Notes under the pieces: generated by a model | What the model was told of the DNA's origin: nothing | Databases searched by the model: none | The model's input: the letters and a program-made list of their open reading frames with translations, nothing else | Shown: positions 1 through 14,700 of the stretch, piece after piece | How the letters are laid out: each line of letters starts with the position of its first letter | Position numbering within the stretch: position 1 is the stretch's first letter | Translations under genes and position numbers: made by a program | Assembly (NCBI GenBank): GCA_006937955.1 | Contig: SSNP01000035.1 | Coordinates: forward strand, 1,851,137 to 1,915,136 | From: Pachypanchax playfairii | Taxonomy: Eukaryota > Chordata > Actinopteri > Cyprinodontiformes > Aplocheilidae | Direction: 5' to 3' | Length of the DNA: 64,000 bases

Positions 1-3000
1 TTGAAAAATTAGTGGACCAGACACCATAAAAATCAAGATCATAATATTATGAACAGATTTCCTCTATTTTGGAAAGTGTGTGTAGGGATTTGCATTCTGT
101 TCACTCCTTTTAGTAAATCTGCATATGCTGACAGACATTGTTCTGCTAATGAACATGCAGTGGATCCCTGTTAAAGTTTAGAAAAGCTGAAAAAGGTGTT
201 GCGTTTGCTTCTGTTTTCTCATCTACATTAAAAATATCACCAAATACAAACACTTAATGCATGTTGACCCAAGTATTATTACCACAAATACATGGTTTAT
301 TAAACTAAAGGAACAGATTGCAAAATCATGAGCATGATTTCTTAAACCAAAGGAACAGAGTTTTATAGATCCCGATTTTTGAGCTCATTGTACCTGGTGG
401 GCTCCATAGAATGACCTGCAAATAAAAGTAATAAGCTGCTTTAGGTGAGAGTAATGATTAGAGACAGTCTAATTGTTTGAACACTGAAGAATAATGAATA
501 TGGGTGGTGTAACTTTATTCTGTGGCAGAAGGCAAAGCCTAAATAAAAAAGGGTGGATTGTATCTCCCAGAACTTTTAAAAGTAACATTTGATCATTTTT
601 GGTACGACTAGATGGTGTATGAACACTGTTTAATGTTCTACTTTAAATTATACTTGATGAGTTTCCCACTTCTTTATTTTGTAAATTTTAAATGATGATG
701 ATAGGGTAGTGATATTTATTTTATTATCCATGTTTCCAGGCCATATGAAATGACAGGATGAGAGCTCAATGGGAACATTATCATCTGTTGTGTTTATAAT
801 CAAATATAATAAATTTAACAAATCATTTCATAGTTCACTCAGATTTTCTCTTTTCTTTTATTAGGTCCTCATGAATTTTTATTTACTCTCCAGCTTTTTT
901 CCATTGATTTTGACCTTAAGATTTTTTTTTTCCAGATTAAAAACAACAATAACAACAAAGCACTAAACACAAAAGCATTTTACCTCAGACCCAAATACAG
1001 ATCAGAGTTTTGGGTCTTGTGGAAAACACTCGCATGAAGCCAATAATATTCTGATGTTTATTAACTTTGGAAATCATCAGTGTCTTAAATCAATCTCTTT
1101 TGCTAACTAAGACTAAATGTGAGACTAAAGGTGGAAATATTGCACAACTCTGTTCAAAAATGTGTCAACCTTTAGTCTAGACAGACAAGAAAAATGAAAA
1201 CATATTAAAATCAGAGCGTAGGACTTAAAAGAAAGGTGTTTGATTTACCAGAGCCTCAGCCCTGCTCTCTTTTAAATGTTTCAGAAGTATTTAGGGCAAC
1301 TGTTGTGGTTTAACAATTTTAACATATTGATATTTGCAAGAACTTTGTGTCTAGTTTCAGTAAAGATAAAAAATCCAACTCAGTGAGTGCTGCATACATG
1401 GGCAGTGAGATGTGAGAGGAGAGCAGAAGGAAGCCAGCATTACTATAGCTGCAAGGAGCAGTGGAGCCTGAGTGTCTGCTTCATGGCTCTGTGAGCGCAG
1501 ACATAACTATTGTGTTTACAAGGCTGAGTTGTTTTACTGTTAAATTATTGAGGAGGGGGGGTGCATGAAAGGAGGAGGAACAAAATGAACGGGTGGGGGG
1601 AGTAAATTTTTCTTCTTCTCCTTCATAGTTCTGGTTAACCAGACTGAGGAATGCTTTTTGAGTTTTATAATTACAGAGTTAGTGGTTGTGTCACCCTTGG
1701 AGAGTACATGGCCTCAGAGAACTGACAAACGGGGGCTAGCTGTAGTGGACTCTTTGCAGAACGTGGGCAATAGAAGTCTCAGGGAGGTTAATCCACGGCA
1801 TTTCACTGCCATCAAAAGGCATGTTAGGTGAACAGTTATCTGTAGGAGGATTACTGAAGTAAACCACAGTTACACTGTGATGGACCAAGCTGTGCATTTT
1901 GTGGCTCATTTTGGGGGGGGGGTAATACAAATATAAAACAAAGGTCAGCCAATATGGTGGCCCAGATATTTAGTTGTTGTTGAAGACAATATAATGTCAG
2001 ACTTGAAAATACACTGAAAACACACACAATACAACATAATTGATTAAAAATAACCAACACCGCAAAAAAGGTTCCCATTTTACAACAGAGAAGTCTTGAA
2101 CCAAGCCAACCACATCTTGCTTGTGGTTCCACTCAGTCAGATACATGTAAGTATCTTCTTACTTGACCTTAAAGGTAAAGATCATTAAGGAATCAAAGGA
2201 AATTAGAACTCCCTTTAGAAATAACAAAGTCACAATTTTGACTTTTTAGTTTCATTTCTTTTTATTGCACTCTCATTCAGGGTTGTACTTTTCTAGTCTG
2301 GTCTAAACAATGTGTATCAAAATGCATGGCCAATGGTACAACACACTTAAACATAAGCAGCTCAATATGTATCAGATATGATTAAGATGACACATACCGT
2401 ACAGGGACATTTAAAACCCCCAAAATGAGGAAGTTGCGCACTTCAGCCAAAACACAACCAAAGGAGAAAGTTTTTTGTTTTTTTTAATGGGGCTTGATTC
2501 TTCAATGGGTTTTAATTTGTGCAGTTTTCAATGTGGCAGTAAACAATGACACTGTGTGTTTCTGGTTTACCCAGTGTGTTTTATTAGCAATGAGAACTTG
2601 TTTATTTTCAGAATTTTTTTTTCTTAAACCCTAACAAATAGTTTCAGAACATGAGCCCAACATAATGTGTTAAACATCTGAGGCAACCCATAAAAATAAA
2701 ATGGGAAATAAATTGTTAAATTGAATGATAAAGTATAAAAATAAAAAAAAAATCAAACTTATGTTATCAACAAAACATGTCTTGTCTCTCCCTTTACATG
2801 ATCTTGTTATTCTTTCAAACAAAATAGTCTCAGAAAGATGTAATGACGCTTTTTCTTATCATCTAACTTTTTAACCCGCATCATATATTTATTACAAAAG
2901 GGTAAGAAATAAAAACTTTTGATGTCCTGGCTGGATATTGTTTTTGCAGTCATTGAGTTGTATGTATTTGCAACCCGTCTGTTAAACCTCACCAGTTTTT

Positions 3001-3101
3001 TATATTTTCTCTGAGTCAATTTCTCTTACTCTCTTGCCCACTGTTGTTGTTTGTTAAGTTCTTTTAGAGATCTGCATCTTCTGCTTCAGACATGTCTTAA
3101 A
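1..3101. other. Non-coding AT-rich stretch
   Basis: No gene is seen. All frames are broken by frequent stops and the short open frames show no recognisable domain. The stretch holds two G-runs (1555-1561 and 1913-1922) and a purine-rich patch around 1550-1600. A pyrimidine tract with an AG at 848-864 looks like a splice acceptor. The 34-codon frame after it is only hydrophobic low-complexity sequence, so I do not call an exon. It is most likely intergenic or intronic. Confidence 0.6.
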
Positions 3102-3143
3102 CGTGTGTTTGTGCGCGTGTGTGTGTGTGGGCGTGCATGTGTT
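3102..3143. repeat. Imperfect GT microsatellite
   Basis: An alternating TG/GT tract is interrupted by GCGC and GGGCG. It is purine-pyrimidine alternating and so could adopt Z-DNA. It is an ordinary vertebrate simple repeat, with no other feature attached to it. Confidence 0.85.
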
Positions 3144-6100
3144 TCCTCCTCCTTGTGACCTGGTCTTTAAAGGAGAATGATGAGTTCACAGCTGATAGTG
3201 TCTGGTTGCGAGGAGCGGAGAACAGTATAGGATGACATTATCGGAAGTGGCTGCATATAGGATGGTAAGACAAAAAAAGACACAAAAAAGGGGGAGAATA
3301 CTATGGTGTTCATCTTTCTGTATAAACCTCCGTCTGCTTGGATTACACTAATGACCCCTGACAAACTATAATATGCATTCCTATAGAATCGAACCTTAAC
3401 TAAAGGAAGAGCAGTGTGTTTAGTTTACTGACCGATTTGACATTTGGCAGTGGGTCAATGTGTATACAAAATTAAACACGTATTCTTAAATCAGTGGGTG
3501 ATTTGAAAATTATTACAAAAACTATTGAAGCAAACTTTAAAATCCAACGTGCAGCAATCGGTACTAGTGACAAGGATGTGAAAAGAGTGTAACAGAGAGG
3601 GACAAATTTTTCCCTCCATCCATGCAGCAGAAGTAGAATAGTTGTGGTGACGGATAGTGACAGTCAAGGGAGAGAGGGAGCATGAGGGGGGTATCACTCC
3701 AAAATCCCAGGAAACAGAGAGGAGGCGAGAGTAATTTAGGATGAGCTGCTGGCAGCGGGCTCTTCAAGACAGTCAAGATCTGTTGTTTTTTTTTCTTCTC
3801 ACATTTGGACTCAGAATCTCACGTGAGCAGGTGTTTTTTCTTTTTTTTCCACTCTGACACTTGCGCTTTAGATAATGAATTCTTTTATAAACTCTCTAGT
3901 TACAACATTATCATAATGATTCAGTCAATAAGTATAAATACTGGCTCCTTGGCTAGATCCCTTGGGATAAAATTAGACATTCGTCAAACACATATGTCAC
4001 TTCAGAATTAGATGCACACCGACTCTCATTTCCTTCCCTCGTCTCTTGATAGTATCCCTAATAGACCTCTCTCCCAGTGGCACACTGCTGTTGCAACATT
4101 CACCTACTATTGCTTTAATGAGATGTCTGTGCCATTTTGTGTGTGTGTGTTTCTGCGAGTGTGTGTGCCATTATATCTGTGCGGGTCTGAGAAAGAAAGA
4201 TGTTAGCGATCCTTGTGGCCCTGTTTATCTCCACCCTTGTGTTGTAAGTAGAGGGAGGTCAAAGGCAGGGCTCCGAGTATCCATCTCCATTCCCACGGCT
4301 GCTATATCACAAGCACATTGGTCGCAGGGAGATGAAAAGACAATAGATTTTTTTCATCCTCCTGACACAAGAACAGGAAGATTAGACAGAAACTGGCTCA
4401 GCCTGGTCCATTCAAAGTAGATTCAAGCTCAAGACAAGAACCATCTGATCTCTGATTCAGGATCAGGAAACAGATGCAGGTACTCACACAACTTGACTAC
4501 AACAGTACGTATTGATTTATTTTACTTGTTTTAAGCTTGCCTATATGTTATCTGGCTGTATAATAATGCAGACGTCATGCCCTTTATATAAAAGCTCTAA
4601 GTACAAGTACCAACATAAACAAGGGTTCACATTCATTTTTCAACAGGCTGTATTGAAACTGACAGTTGTATATGCATAAAAATATATATATATTTTGAAA
4701 TCTTAATAGACAATGAGATGATTGTGAGTCAGAAGAAAAGATCAAGAGAGAGGACCATATGGGGCGGGACCAAGAGAGCCAGAGCATGTGAACAGAAAAG
4801 AGATAAAACTCAAAGTGCTGCTGTTCTCACTAGCAATTAAAATGATTTCTGTATAATTTGGGTAAGGCCTTAGCTGCCTTATTGGTTCTCAAATAAGCCT
4901 ACTCTTCCTTCTCCCTCTTCTTCTTCTTAGCTAAATGCATGAGAGCCCCTGGTGATTGAGATCTGTGTATACTGATAAGTGCTACCATATGCTGCCTCCT
5001 CCACACAGTTCAGTTCAGTTTCAGCACCTCCTCTTGCACAAACTTACACATGAAGACACAGTTTGACAAACAGATCAATGCAGCAGCTCAGCTGAGATCA
5101 TGTCCCCTTTTCTTGCATTGCTTTGCAGCACATTGAGGTAGATTAACAAATGTTTTTCCTTCCCAAAGTGGATATGAATGTAATCATAATTTAGCAACAG
5201 ATTTTATTAAACACAATTTAAATTCTTTAGCTCTGTACATTAACTTCTAAATAATCTTTGTTATGTAATAGTTAGCAATGGAAATGTCACGAAAGAATAC
5301 ACACTAAATGAAAGAGAGAATCACACACACATAGAGAAAGTGTGGGCGTCCTGTAGAGCAAAACAAAAGATCGTGAAACCTAACGTTAGCTCTATTTATA
5401 AGAGTTTCAAAGCCAAAAATAGTCGCAGATGAAACTCACAGTATTTATGTGGGCAAATGTTTGAAGTGCTACCATTTTTCAAGCTTGAGTGAAACAGTCG
5501 ATGAGACATCTTGCAGATACTTAAACATTTCTGATGCGACCTGATCAAATCATGGTGCGTTGCTTGGGAATAGTGGGGGCGGATAAGCTCAAAACACAAG
5601 CAGTGGTAATGCTCCCCCAAACGTCTGCAATGACAGTTCAACTTGAGACTTTAAGTTCTGCGGTTACTCAAGTAGCAACTCTATCAAGTTATGACTTTGG
5701 AAAATGAGAAACTAAAGATTCCAATATCAAAGTGATGATAAAACATAAGTCAGAGTGGATTAAAGGAATGTATAACTGAACCAACGTCAATGGTAGCAAC
5801 AGCTGAATCAGTGAGCGTCAAAATGAAAACAGTGCAAGGTATAAAAATTGTAAATGACTTTTACATGTGTCAAAAGCCTGCTTGTGCACACTGAACACTG
5901 AGCACATAAGTGGAAAGAAGTTCTACCTTGTGAGTAAACGTACACAGTGAGAGTGTATTTCTGCACTGTGGATGCACAAGTATCTACCATGCATGCACAT
6001 GGACCAACGCGCACACAGCAGTGGCAAGTGCGTGCTTAGGGGGAGAGACCGGACAGAAACTAACCAATCAGAGAACAGGGTACATCAGCTAAAGGCCCCA

Positions 6101-8540
6101 CCTTCACAGTGTCAAAAGTCTGATTTCAAGCGAGCACAGATTCTGCAACTGAGCACGTTTGAGAGTCGGGCGCACTCGTCATTGACATATGCTCGGTGGT
6201 CCACGTGTGCACACAGTAGATGCCTGTGTGCTTGCAAATACTATTTGCACACTCACGGTTCAGAAATACTCTCTTGCCATGTATGTTTTCACTCGCAAAT
6301 TATAACTTCCTCACCGGAATCACTTTTATGAGCTCATTGTTTAGTGTGCATGCGCAGAAAATGCGTTTGGGACTTTTGACACTAATTAGACGCCATATGG
6401 ATAGTATGATTTCTTGTCATAAATTGCAAACGTTGAACAGGGAAAATAATCTAATAATGAATGGAACGCAAGATCTGGCATTAACACTCTTGTTATTAAA
6501 TTTAGATTCTAAAAATGGGGGGAGGAAGATGACGAAAAGGAGACAGCTGTGGACTTGCTAATGCTTGAGAAAAAGATGCCGGTTGCAGCAGCAGTCATGC
6601 TGCATGATTTTCTAGTGGCTTGTGATTTTTGTAGTGGGTTGTCTTTGGTCATAAGAGCTGAATAATAGGGTTGATGATTCTTTCACACTAATTTATCACA
6701 GACAACCAACTGTAGCTTAGTTCTAAACATTTCTCCATGATTCTTTTAACAACAAATATTTTAGTCCGTGATTGCCTAGAATAACAGCATGAACTCAGCT
6801 TAAAGGAGAGTTGGGATTGTGAAACGCATTGCATTTGGCCCTGGAGTCAATGTGGTTCCTCAGATTCTGTGATGGCAACATGTAATCTGGAAGCTGATTT
6901 TCGCATGGCTTTATCTAGCCTCCTCCCTAAACACTGCTTTTCTGCTAATTTATATGACCAGCCGTGTTAGGTAGCTGTGTTTTAGAGTAGTGGGTCAAGT
7001 GTGAAAGTGTTCTGTTGTCCGTCACAGATGTAAACTGCCCGTTTCTGCTGAGGAGATTGAAATAATAAAATTAAAAAAAAGATTTTAAAAATTCTGAAAC
7101 ATGAAAAAATGAGCAGTTTGGGAGTCGCTATGAAAATGAGATGAAACATGGCATAAAAAAACAAAAACTGTGATTGTTGTAAAATTGGCTCCAGTGTTTT
7201 AAGGTGCATCTGTTTACCTGTGTGCACACAAGGAAAGATTTATGCCTAGAGCAAGGTGGTAGTGCATCTGAATCTTTTGGGAGGTTTGTTGTTTGTCACA
7301 AACACACAGAAGGGCAATGTCCCAGGAAACAGTAGGTGGGTACGGTGACATAAGCAGGACACAGTGCCCTTACCAGACACAATGCTCTCAATACACCTAC
7401 AACCAGAGAGGTCAAGGACGTGTATTGTTCACACACACATTTGCTTATTACTTATCTTTTAAGCTGCATTCCAACTAAGAATGCCCACTTTATATATTTT
7501 TCATTTAAAAGTGCAATCTTTCCTTGAATTGTCATGTTTTATGCTATTTTAAAGTGAATACATATTCTTTTTCCATCTGTGAGCAGCTACAGTGCGTCTG
7601 GTTTCGTACACTTGGCAGCATCCTGCGCACACACACTGTGTGCATGCTGTAAATAGCCAGAGTTTGTCGTGCATCTCTGCTGTGTTTGGACCTATTTTAG
7701 AGCTGACACAGGAAACAGGGCCATTGTGACAGCCACCCTGCCAGCCGGTACAGCACACAGCAGCCCCGGAACCTTCTGTCACACACATACACTAAACACA
7801 CATTTATACACCACACACACATCTACACATAGACAAGTGTACAAATAGACTAGATTTTCTCATGTTATCTACCTAGCAATGCTTCATCCAACTCATAGAG
7901 TTTCACAAAAATAAGCTTCTTCCTGAATTTAACTTTGATTTTTTATCCTTCTGTCCTGCTCCAATTTGCCACAAACTTTGACTTGAAACACTAAGGACAG
8001 AATCCCCCTGCTGTGACACATGGTGGTCCTCTGTCCTCTGCAAATCATTTATTTTGTCCTTAAAATTGTTCATTTTAAACCCTTTCAGAACAGAACAACC
8101 CATCTTTTTCTTTGTTACATTTTACTGCATAATGATAACTCTGGCAGAGAGGAGCTCAATTACCCAAGACACAGGTTTCTCATCAGCAAGATGAGACAGC
8201 TGGAGATGAACAATGTGCATCAAGTTAATTTAAAGTTAATTCGTGTTTTCGCTCGCCTAGTTTGTTGTTTCTATATCATTCAAACTATTTTCTTTTTCCC
8301 ACAGAGTGATGTAATTTAGCATCTATAATTAATCTATTCTGTAAATATTTTAGTAGACTTAGTACTATGGAAGTGTAGACTCGCTGAGCTCAAACCTAAA
8401 TGAAGCTGTATTGTAATGATGACAGTGCTAGCTCATTTAGAGACCGTTAGCATGCAGACATAAACGGCTCTTCAAAGGCTGTAAGACCAACCTCTCCTAT
8501 TTAGGGGGGGAAGATAAATCCTGTAGACTGCTTCTGCCTT
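3144..8540. other. Non-coding stretch, no gene seen
   Basis: Only short, unrecognisable open frames occur. A second GT microsatellite lies at 4139-4168. A pyrimidine-rich run (about 4900-4930) and a somewhat CpG-richer patch around 5980-6210 are present. That patch includes a CCAAT motif but no TATA box and no first exon that I could support. It is probably intergenic or intronic. Confidence 0.55.
4139..4168. repeat. GT microsatellite
   Basis: Two (GT)n blocks are separated by TTCTGCGA. It is a simple sequence repeat of the type common in vertebrate DNA. The long open frames crossing it are artefacts of stop-free GT repeats. Confidence 0.85.
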
Positions 8541-8700
8541 CCTGTGTAATTATGTGTGCCGTGATGTGCCTTTACAGCCTGCCTAACATTTGGAAATTAT
8601 CTTCAAGAAATGAAGCCCAATTAATTGTGGCACTTCTCAGGCGTACCTGTGTGCTGAAATGCTGTAATGGCACTTAAGAAAAATCTGGCTCCTGCTGAGA
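8541..8700. promoter_or_regulatory. Candidate conserved non-coding element with homeodomain-type sites
   Basis: This stretch stands out from its flanks by balanced composition and absence of simple repeats. It carries TAATTA at 8547-8552 and a perfect 10-bp palindrome CAATTAATTG at 8618-8627. The palindrome is two opposed TAATTG half-sites of the kind bound by homeodomain dimers. Such blocks in gene-poor vertebrate DNA are often developmental enhancers. That is inference only, since conservation cannot be tested from one sequence. Confidence 0.3.
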
Positions 8701-11700
8701 TGTTTATTAAATAACTTAAATGGTGCAGTACTCTGTACTATATCATTCTGACAAAAAGAATAAATATTAATATTAGTTTTGTATCTGTACCAATACTCCT
8801 AAGTTTAGAACAGATCTCGGATTTAAATAATTCAGAGAAAAACAAAACATTAAGCATGACACACACAACATACACACACAAACACACACACATAATTTAC
8901 TTTGAGGAAATCAAATAATTCACATGTAAAGCCCTCTGATCTCAGTTCAGTATAGTGGTGTTTACTCTGTTCCTCCAGAATTTCCAAGAAGCAGCTTCTA
9001 GATACTGACTCATGGGCAAACATTATTCTTAAAATTTGACAAGCATCACTCTTAAAAAATGTATATTTTCAGTGTATTATTTTAATTTATGCCTTAAATT
9101 TTTTGCATGACTTCACTTGACTCATCACCAGTCAGACTCTCGCTGAGTGAAGACTTACTAGGAGCCCATCCAGTTCTTCACTGTGGCACAAAAATGGCAG
9201 CAGAGTGGTGTGCTGGAACATGTGGTTGGCAGGCAGCAGCTATGCTATTAGCGATTGCTAACAGTTTTATTATTAGAAAATAAACGGTGCACTGCAAAAA
9301 ACTCTGAATGTTATTAACACCTCACCATCTGGGTCTGACAGCTGTGTTCAACCACCATCATGGCTGAACTGCTAACGGCAATATCTGAAATCTCGACTCC
9401 TTATCTACAGCACTTTCACAGTCTGTGTGTATCTGTCAGTGTCTCTTCTTTCTCTCTTTTTGTTGTTATCGACCTTTTCTTCATCCTGCTGCTTTTCAGA
9501 CGTGCAGATGTGATGATAAGTTAGCGGATAACAATTGCATGCAAACTTATTTATTTAGAATTTTTTCATATGCACGTATTGCTCCTTTTATAGTGTCTTA
9601 CAGTGCTGCTGTTGCTGGTCATGGTCTATTCATTTTGTGTGCATATCACCTTCATTTAGCTCATTGCTACCGTGTGGCTCTGTCTGTTTTTTTTACATGT
9701 TTTTTTCTTTCCCAGAAAAGTTCAGTGTGTTATTATCATTCATCTTTCAAAAAAAAAAAACTGGTTCAGGGTGAAAAAGTCCAAAACATTTTTGCTAAAT
9801 AAATAATGTTTGTTCTTTCTTGTGTGTGACTTTTTACACTTTAACTTCAGAAGTAAATTATTTTTTAACGATATTCTTGAGAATGAGCCTTCAGGGCCCC
9901 CTTAGTTTTTCATTCTCTGTGTGTTTTGCTTCCTGTATAAGACAGCTCTGCACAGCTTTATTTAAATAGATAACCTGTGACTAGAAGCCCTTAGCATCTT
10001 CCAAACCTACCTATAACTCCCATTCTTGCCCTTTAGTCTTTAAGCGCTCCCACCTCAAGGAGTTACCCCCTGAAATCTACACACTTACTGCAGACACTGC
10101 AGAAAAAAAAAACCTTCCCTCTAGTGCCTCTCTTTCTTTAGCTGAAAATACTTTTCTCCACTAAAATAAGCTGACTATTTCTTGAGGTTGCATCTCCAAA
10201 GCTTTCCCAAATTTACATGGATACTTACCTTTTCTTATATTTAGGAACGTCACTATCAAGCACCGTGAAGGACTCTAGATGGCATAAGAATCTATTTCAC
10301 ATATAGCTGCTCAGAGTTCGTACAAGCAAAGAAAATAGCATGTTTTCAGTTTCACTGGCTGCCTTTTGTATTATGCCATGGTCACCCACTGTCAAAATCA
10401 TTTTATCTGCGTGTTTATTCATTGTCAGTTTTATCACTTTTTCTTTCTTTCCTTTAGAAACAAGGCTGAAGGATAATATGCAATCTTCTCTTTCAGCTTT
10501 GACTGCTGAAATGACTTTGATTAGAAATGGAGGATATATATAAAAATAATGTGGCCACAGATCCTTGTTCTAGTCTTTAAATAAGTAGTTTCTAATATTT
10601 TTTTTCCTCAGAGTCCCCCTCCTTGCAATGACTTAAAAGTTACACCCCCATCACCCAAAGATTAAACATTTATTAATTGTAAATAAATTCAAGATCATTC
10701 TTTTTGTTCCATAGAAATTGCTTACCACTGTGATCTTTTATATCCCTACTCAGAGACGAGATGTAAGGAGCAGTAGCAGCAAGCCGCTCCAATACTAGCA
10801 TTTGCAATGTAACATTTTCCCCTAGAATGTCTAGCTTTAGTGTTCATTGGTTTTGATTCTCAGTTTGCAGCTGGTGGTCTGTCTGTTTACTCTTTTGATG
10901 ACAATGTTTCTTTAAGTTTATTAAGGGTTTCAGAAGTTTTGAGATTAGAATTTTGTTTTGGTTTAGAATTACTCTGAGAGTGGATACCATAATTTGGGAC
11001 CAACAGAACAGGATGTTTGTATTTTCTTCAATAGGACAAGTACTGGTTCTAAACAAAAATTTACATATGCTACTAAACACCTAGCAAGTTAGCACACTCA
11101 TTTCACTCTGTTTGAGGTTTGCAAGATAACTATTTTGTTTTTACAGTCTGCATTGAGTGTAATGCTTATGTAGCTAAATACACACATCTGTGTTCTACAT
11201 GGTTAATGTATTTGACTTGAGCCTGACCACAAATCAAAGTGATGGTTGGCGAGTACCACATAAGAGAGCAAAATGAAGCAGATGAGATGAGATCAAAAGG
11301 ACCTCCCCCAGTTGAAAGCTCCCCTCAAGGTAGGAAGGACTGCAGAGCGCTAGTCGGTGTACATCTCATTTAGTGGAGCCAGCACCACAAGGACTAACGA
11401 GGCGATAACGCAGACAGACGGTGAATTATTAGGAAGATAAAATAAGATTGTTAATTCATGTTTTTTGCTGTTCGTGTCTTTCTGTGTATGTGTTACCCTG
11501 AGTTCTGCTATGCATCAGCTTTTTGCAGAGTAAATCCTGTGTGCAATAAATGTTCAAATACAGACTGTGATTACAGTACTTCAGAGACTGTATTATATGT
11601 TGGTCTGTACTCCAAATCAGAGCTGATGTGATCTAAATACAGTAGACAATAGGCCTCTGAGGACAAATGAAGAATGGCATTGATGAGAGGTTTCTGTCAC

Positions 11701-14700
11701 TGGACTGGCTGGAAGCCAGATCTCAATATGGACTGTGGAGTGTTTTTAGTTGAGACTAAACTTTTTTTTTTTTAACAGACAGCTTATTGCTTAATATTGA
11801 AGTCCATATCATGTCTTGTTTACTTTTCTGTTTTTTCTTTTCTTAGTTCAAGTAAAGTTTTTCTTCCCTTCTGTTATTTATCATTTCATTTGCCACAATC
11901 GCCTGCTTATTATTGTTCTGCACAAAGAACATCTGTTGATAGTAACGATATGTTAACAACTGATCCTCTTAGATCTGTGACTTAATATCCCTGTTAAATG
12001 GACTTCATTTCAACCAAATTCCATCAGACACCATAAAAGGTTTATGCTGCAAAAATATTTGAAAACAACATTGTAGAAAAAGCAAATAAACAAGTGAACC
12101 AAACCCAACCACCACCGTGCACACACAAAGATATGCACAAAGCTGTTTCCTGCAAGACTGGTCTGCAAGAATGTTTTGGTTGCTGTTGTTAGAGCTTTAC
12201 TCATTTTATCTATCAGTGCTCATGATAATGGGGTGAAACGATGTATGTGCATATACACTTTCACCTTTATTGGCGTTTGCTAATTACTTTTTCTCTAAAT
12301 GTATGCACATTAATTTTGTTTGTGTCTGCTTTAAAATTATTCCAGTGTGGCTGACATGTTTAAACGAAAAAATAAACTTAAGGACCAGAACTCAAACTAA
12401 TTTTTAGAAATAGGTTACAAATGTGCAGTGGCACCACCAAAGAGAGGCTAAGTTGGTACCCATTAACCCCAATGAATACAAAAGCAGACTCTAACACATG
12501 AAATAACTTACTTTGAGCTTTTTTAAAACATTTTCTTCCTTTTTGTGTTTTACAGTGTAATAATGTAAAAAAAGACTCACGGTTTCCAAAGGGGATATAT
12601 TTGATAAGTCGTGTCTCTTCTGGATGAAAATGTGCAGCGTGTGTGGGTATGAAGGGCGTCGTGTGTTGCGAGCACTGCATCAAGAAAATGCTATTATATA
12701 AATGGACTATGCACGACAAAGACTCTGATATTATCATAATTAAAAGTGAACCGCACCATATGGTGAGAGAGAAGAGCTGCACATAAACAATCAAACTGAA
12801 AGCCTCTCAATGAGCAGAAATACATGAAATGCTCATTTTTCAGAAGCGAGAACTGACAAACTGAATATACACTTTTCTGTAACCTTCTCCTCTCCTCGTC
12901 TTGTATGTGAGTAAACGCCTGGTCGGTGCCCTGGGCCTGTTAGGGGTCTACTGTGTGCTCCAGGAATAGTCCGGTCACATGGGCTGCTCTGTGGGATCTG
13001 TTCCCCAGGCAGGAAGCTGTTATATGGTTACAGTTATTTTTGTTGTCTGTCTGGGGATAGTTTTTACTGTGCTCCAGAGGATCAATATTCATCATAAAAG
13101 GACTGCATCACCCAGTGCCCTCTTTGAGCAGGACAATATATGGGTGTGTGCATGTTAAGGAGCATTGTGTTTTTGTGTGTGTGCATATATAGAGATGTAA
13201 AAATGTAGCTGCATTACAATATGTTAGAAAAGTTGAGAGACTATTCAGTTTTTGTGTGCTCAAACTTTCATAACAGTGTTGCAAGTGTTTTCAAAGTGTT
13301 TTCTAAAAGTGATATAAATGGGTGTTAGGTGACAAGTACATTATGTAGACAACATGAGAGTATTTGTGAAAATTGTGAAATATCTTTGCAACATGAGAGG
13401 AAGTGAGCTGCAGATGGTGTATGACAGTCTAAGGGTGTTTTCAAAGGTGTTACAGCTTCTGATAAAAGAATCTGACCACAGCCTGTTTTCAAGCAAGTTA
13501 AAACCTGAGCTCTGCTTCCAGTTGCTTTTACCCATTTGACCTGTCACCTCCCCTTGCGCTCATCTCTCTGAAAGGCCACACCACATCACTATGTGTGCCA
13601 TGTCTGCTGAGTATCTGTCTCCCTCATACCTTGTCTATTGTACACATCATATGTGCCACTGCAGCCCTGAAGTTGTGCTTGGCCCTGGGGACTCAGAGGG
13701 GAGGTCCTGTAACAGCGTAGGCAACGGAAGCCGTCTCCTTGCTAATTGGTTCCTGTGTTTGCGGCACACAGAGATGGTGTCAGCACTTTCCCTCCCTCTT
13801 TTTTCCTTCCCTGTTCCATCCCTCCCAGACTGCCAACCACAGATGCTGCAGGTTTGACATCCCTTCAGGACACATGCCTGAGCTTATATGCACATTGCTG
13901 GATGCTTGTGTGTAGACAGAAAAATTAAGGCTGCCCCTGTTGCTGGGGGTTTGGCAGCTGCCAAAAACATGGGACATGAAATAAAAATATATATTTTAAT
14001 ATAAAGTGATAATATTCCTAAAGGATTTCTATCCGAAAGGTGTCTGAACTGTGTAAATCTTGTTGCAAATATTCACCCAATACCTGCTGTCTTTCCCTTT
14101 ATTGTCTTTGTCTCTCTGTACTTTGTAAATGTCTAAACGCACCGGTCTCTTTGTGAACAAAGCAAATGAAGGTCACTGTAGAATACTTTTTATACGGCTC
14201 CTTCTCTCTAAATGTGCATCAACACCCCTCTATGAATGGGAAGGTAGACTCCAGCCCAGGTAATCACAGCTTGTAGGTGTCTGGACACTAAAAATGTGCA
14301 CAGATGCTTCCTCTGCAAGTGTGAGCAACCTTTCACACTTTAAAAGGCTGTAGGACGCACAGTGAAATGCATCCCACTGAGTCAGAGCGGACTTGAACAT
14401 GCAGGCCTCTTCCTGCTCTTTTTACAGATTAGCTCTCTGGATGGCCACAGCCTGATGCTGTGTGTTTATCACCGCATGGCATCCTCTCTCACATAGGCTC
14501 AAACTTTGACAACACAAGCTCTGCAGAGCAAATGTATGTGTGTGCTGCTCTTTCTCACAGGTACATTTGAATGGAAAATCATTTAATGTATATTGTGGTT
14601 ACAGAGGAGGCATATACATGTTTTGTGTCCAAAGATAATAAATAAATCTCTATCTTGCCAACATGTAAACATTTGAATCATTCTTGTCCCAAAACCAAAC

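Noticed and set aside
848..970. Acceptor-like pyrimidine tract with following 34-codon frame
   Set aside because: The frame is hydrophobic low-complexity sequence dominated by poly-T, and no donor follows.
11826..11985. Pyrimidine tract ending TTAG followed by an open frame
   Set aside because: Frame lacks any recognisable peptide and the tract is part of general T-richness.
12378..12794. 138-codon minus-strand ORF
   Set aside because: AT-rich, no domain, no bounding splice sites. Length is expected by chance in 64 kb.
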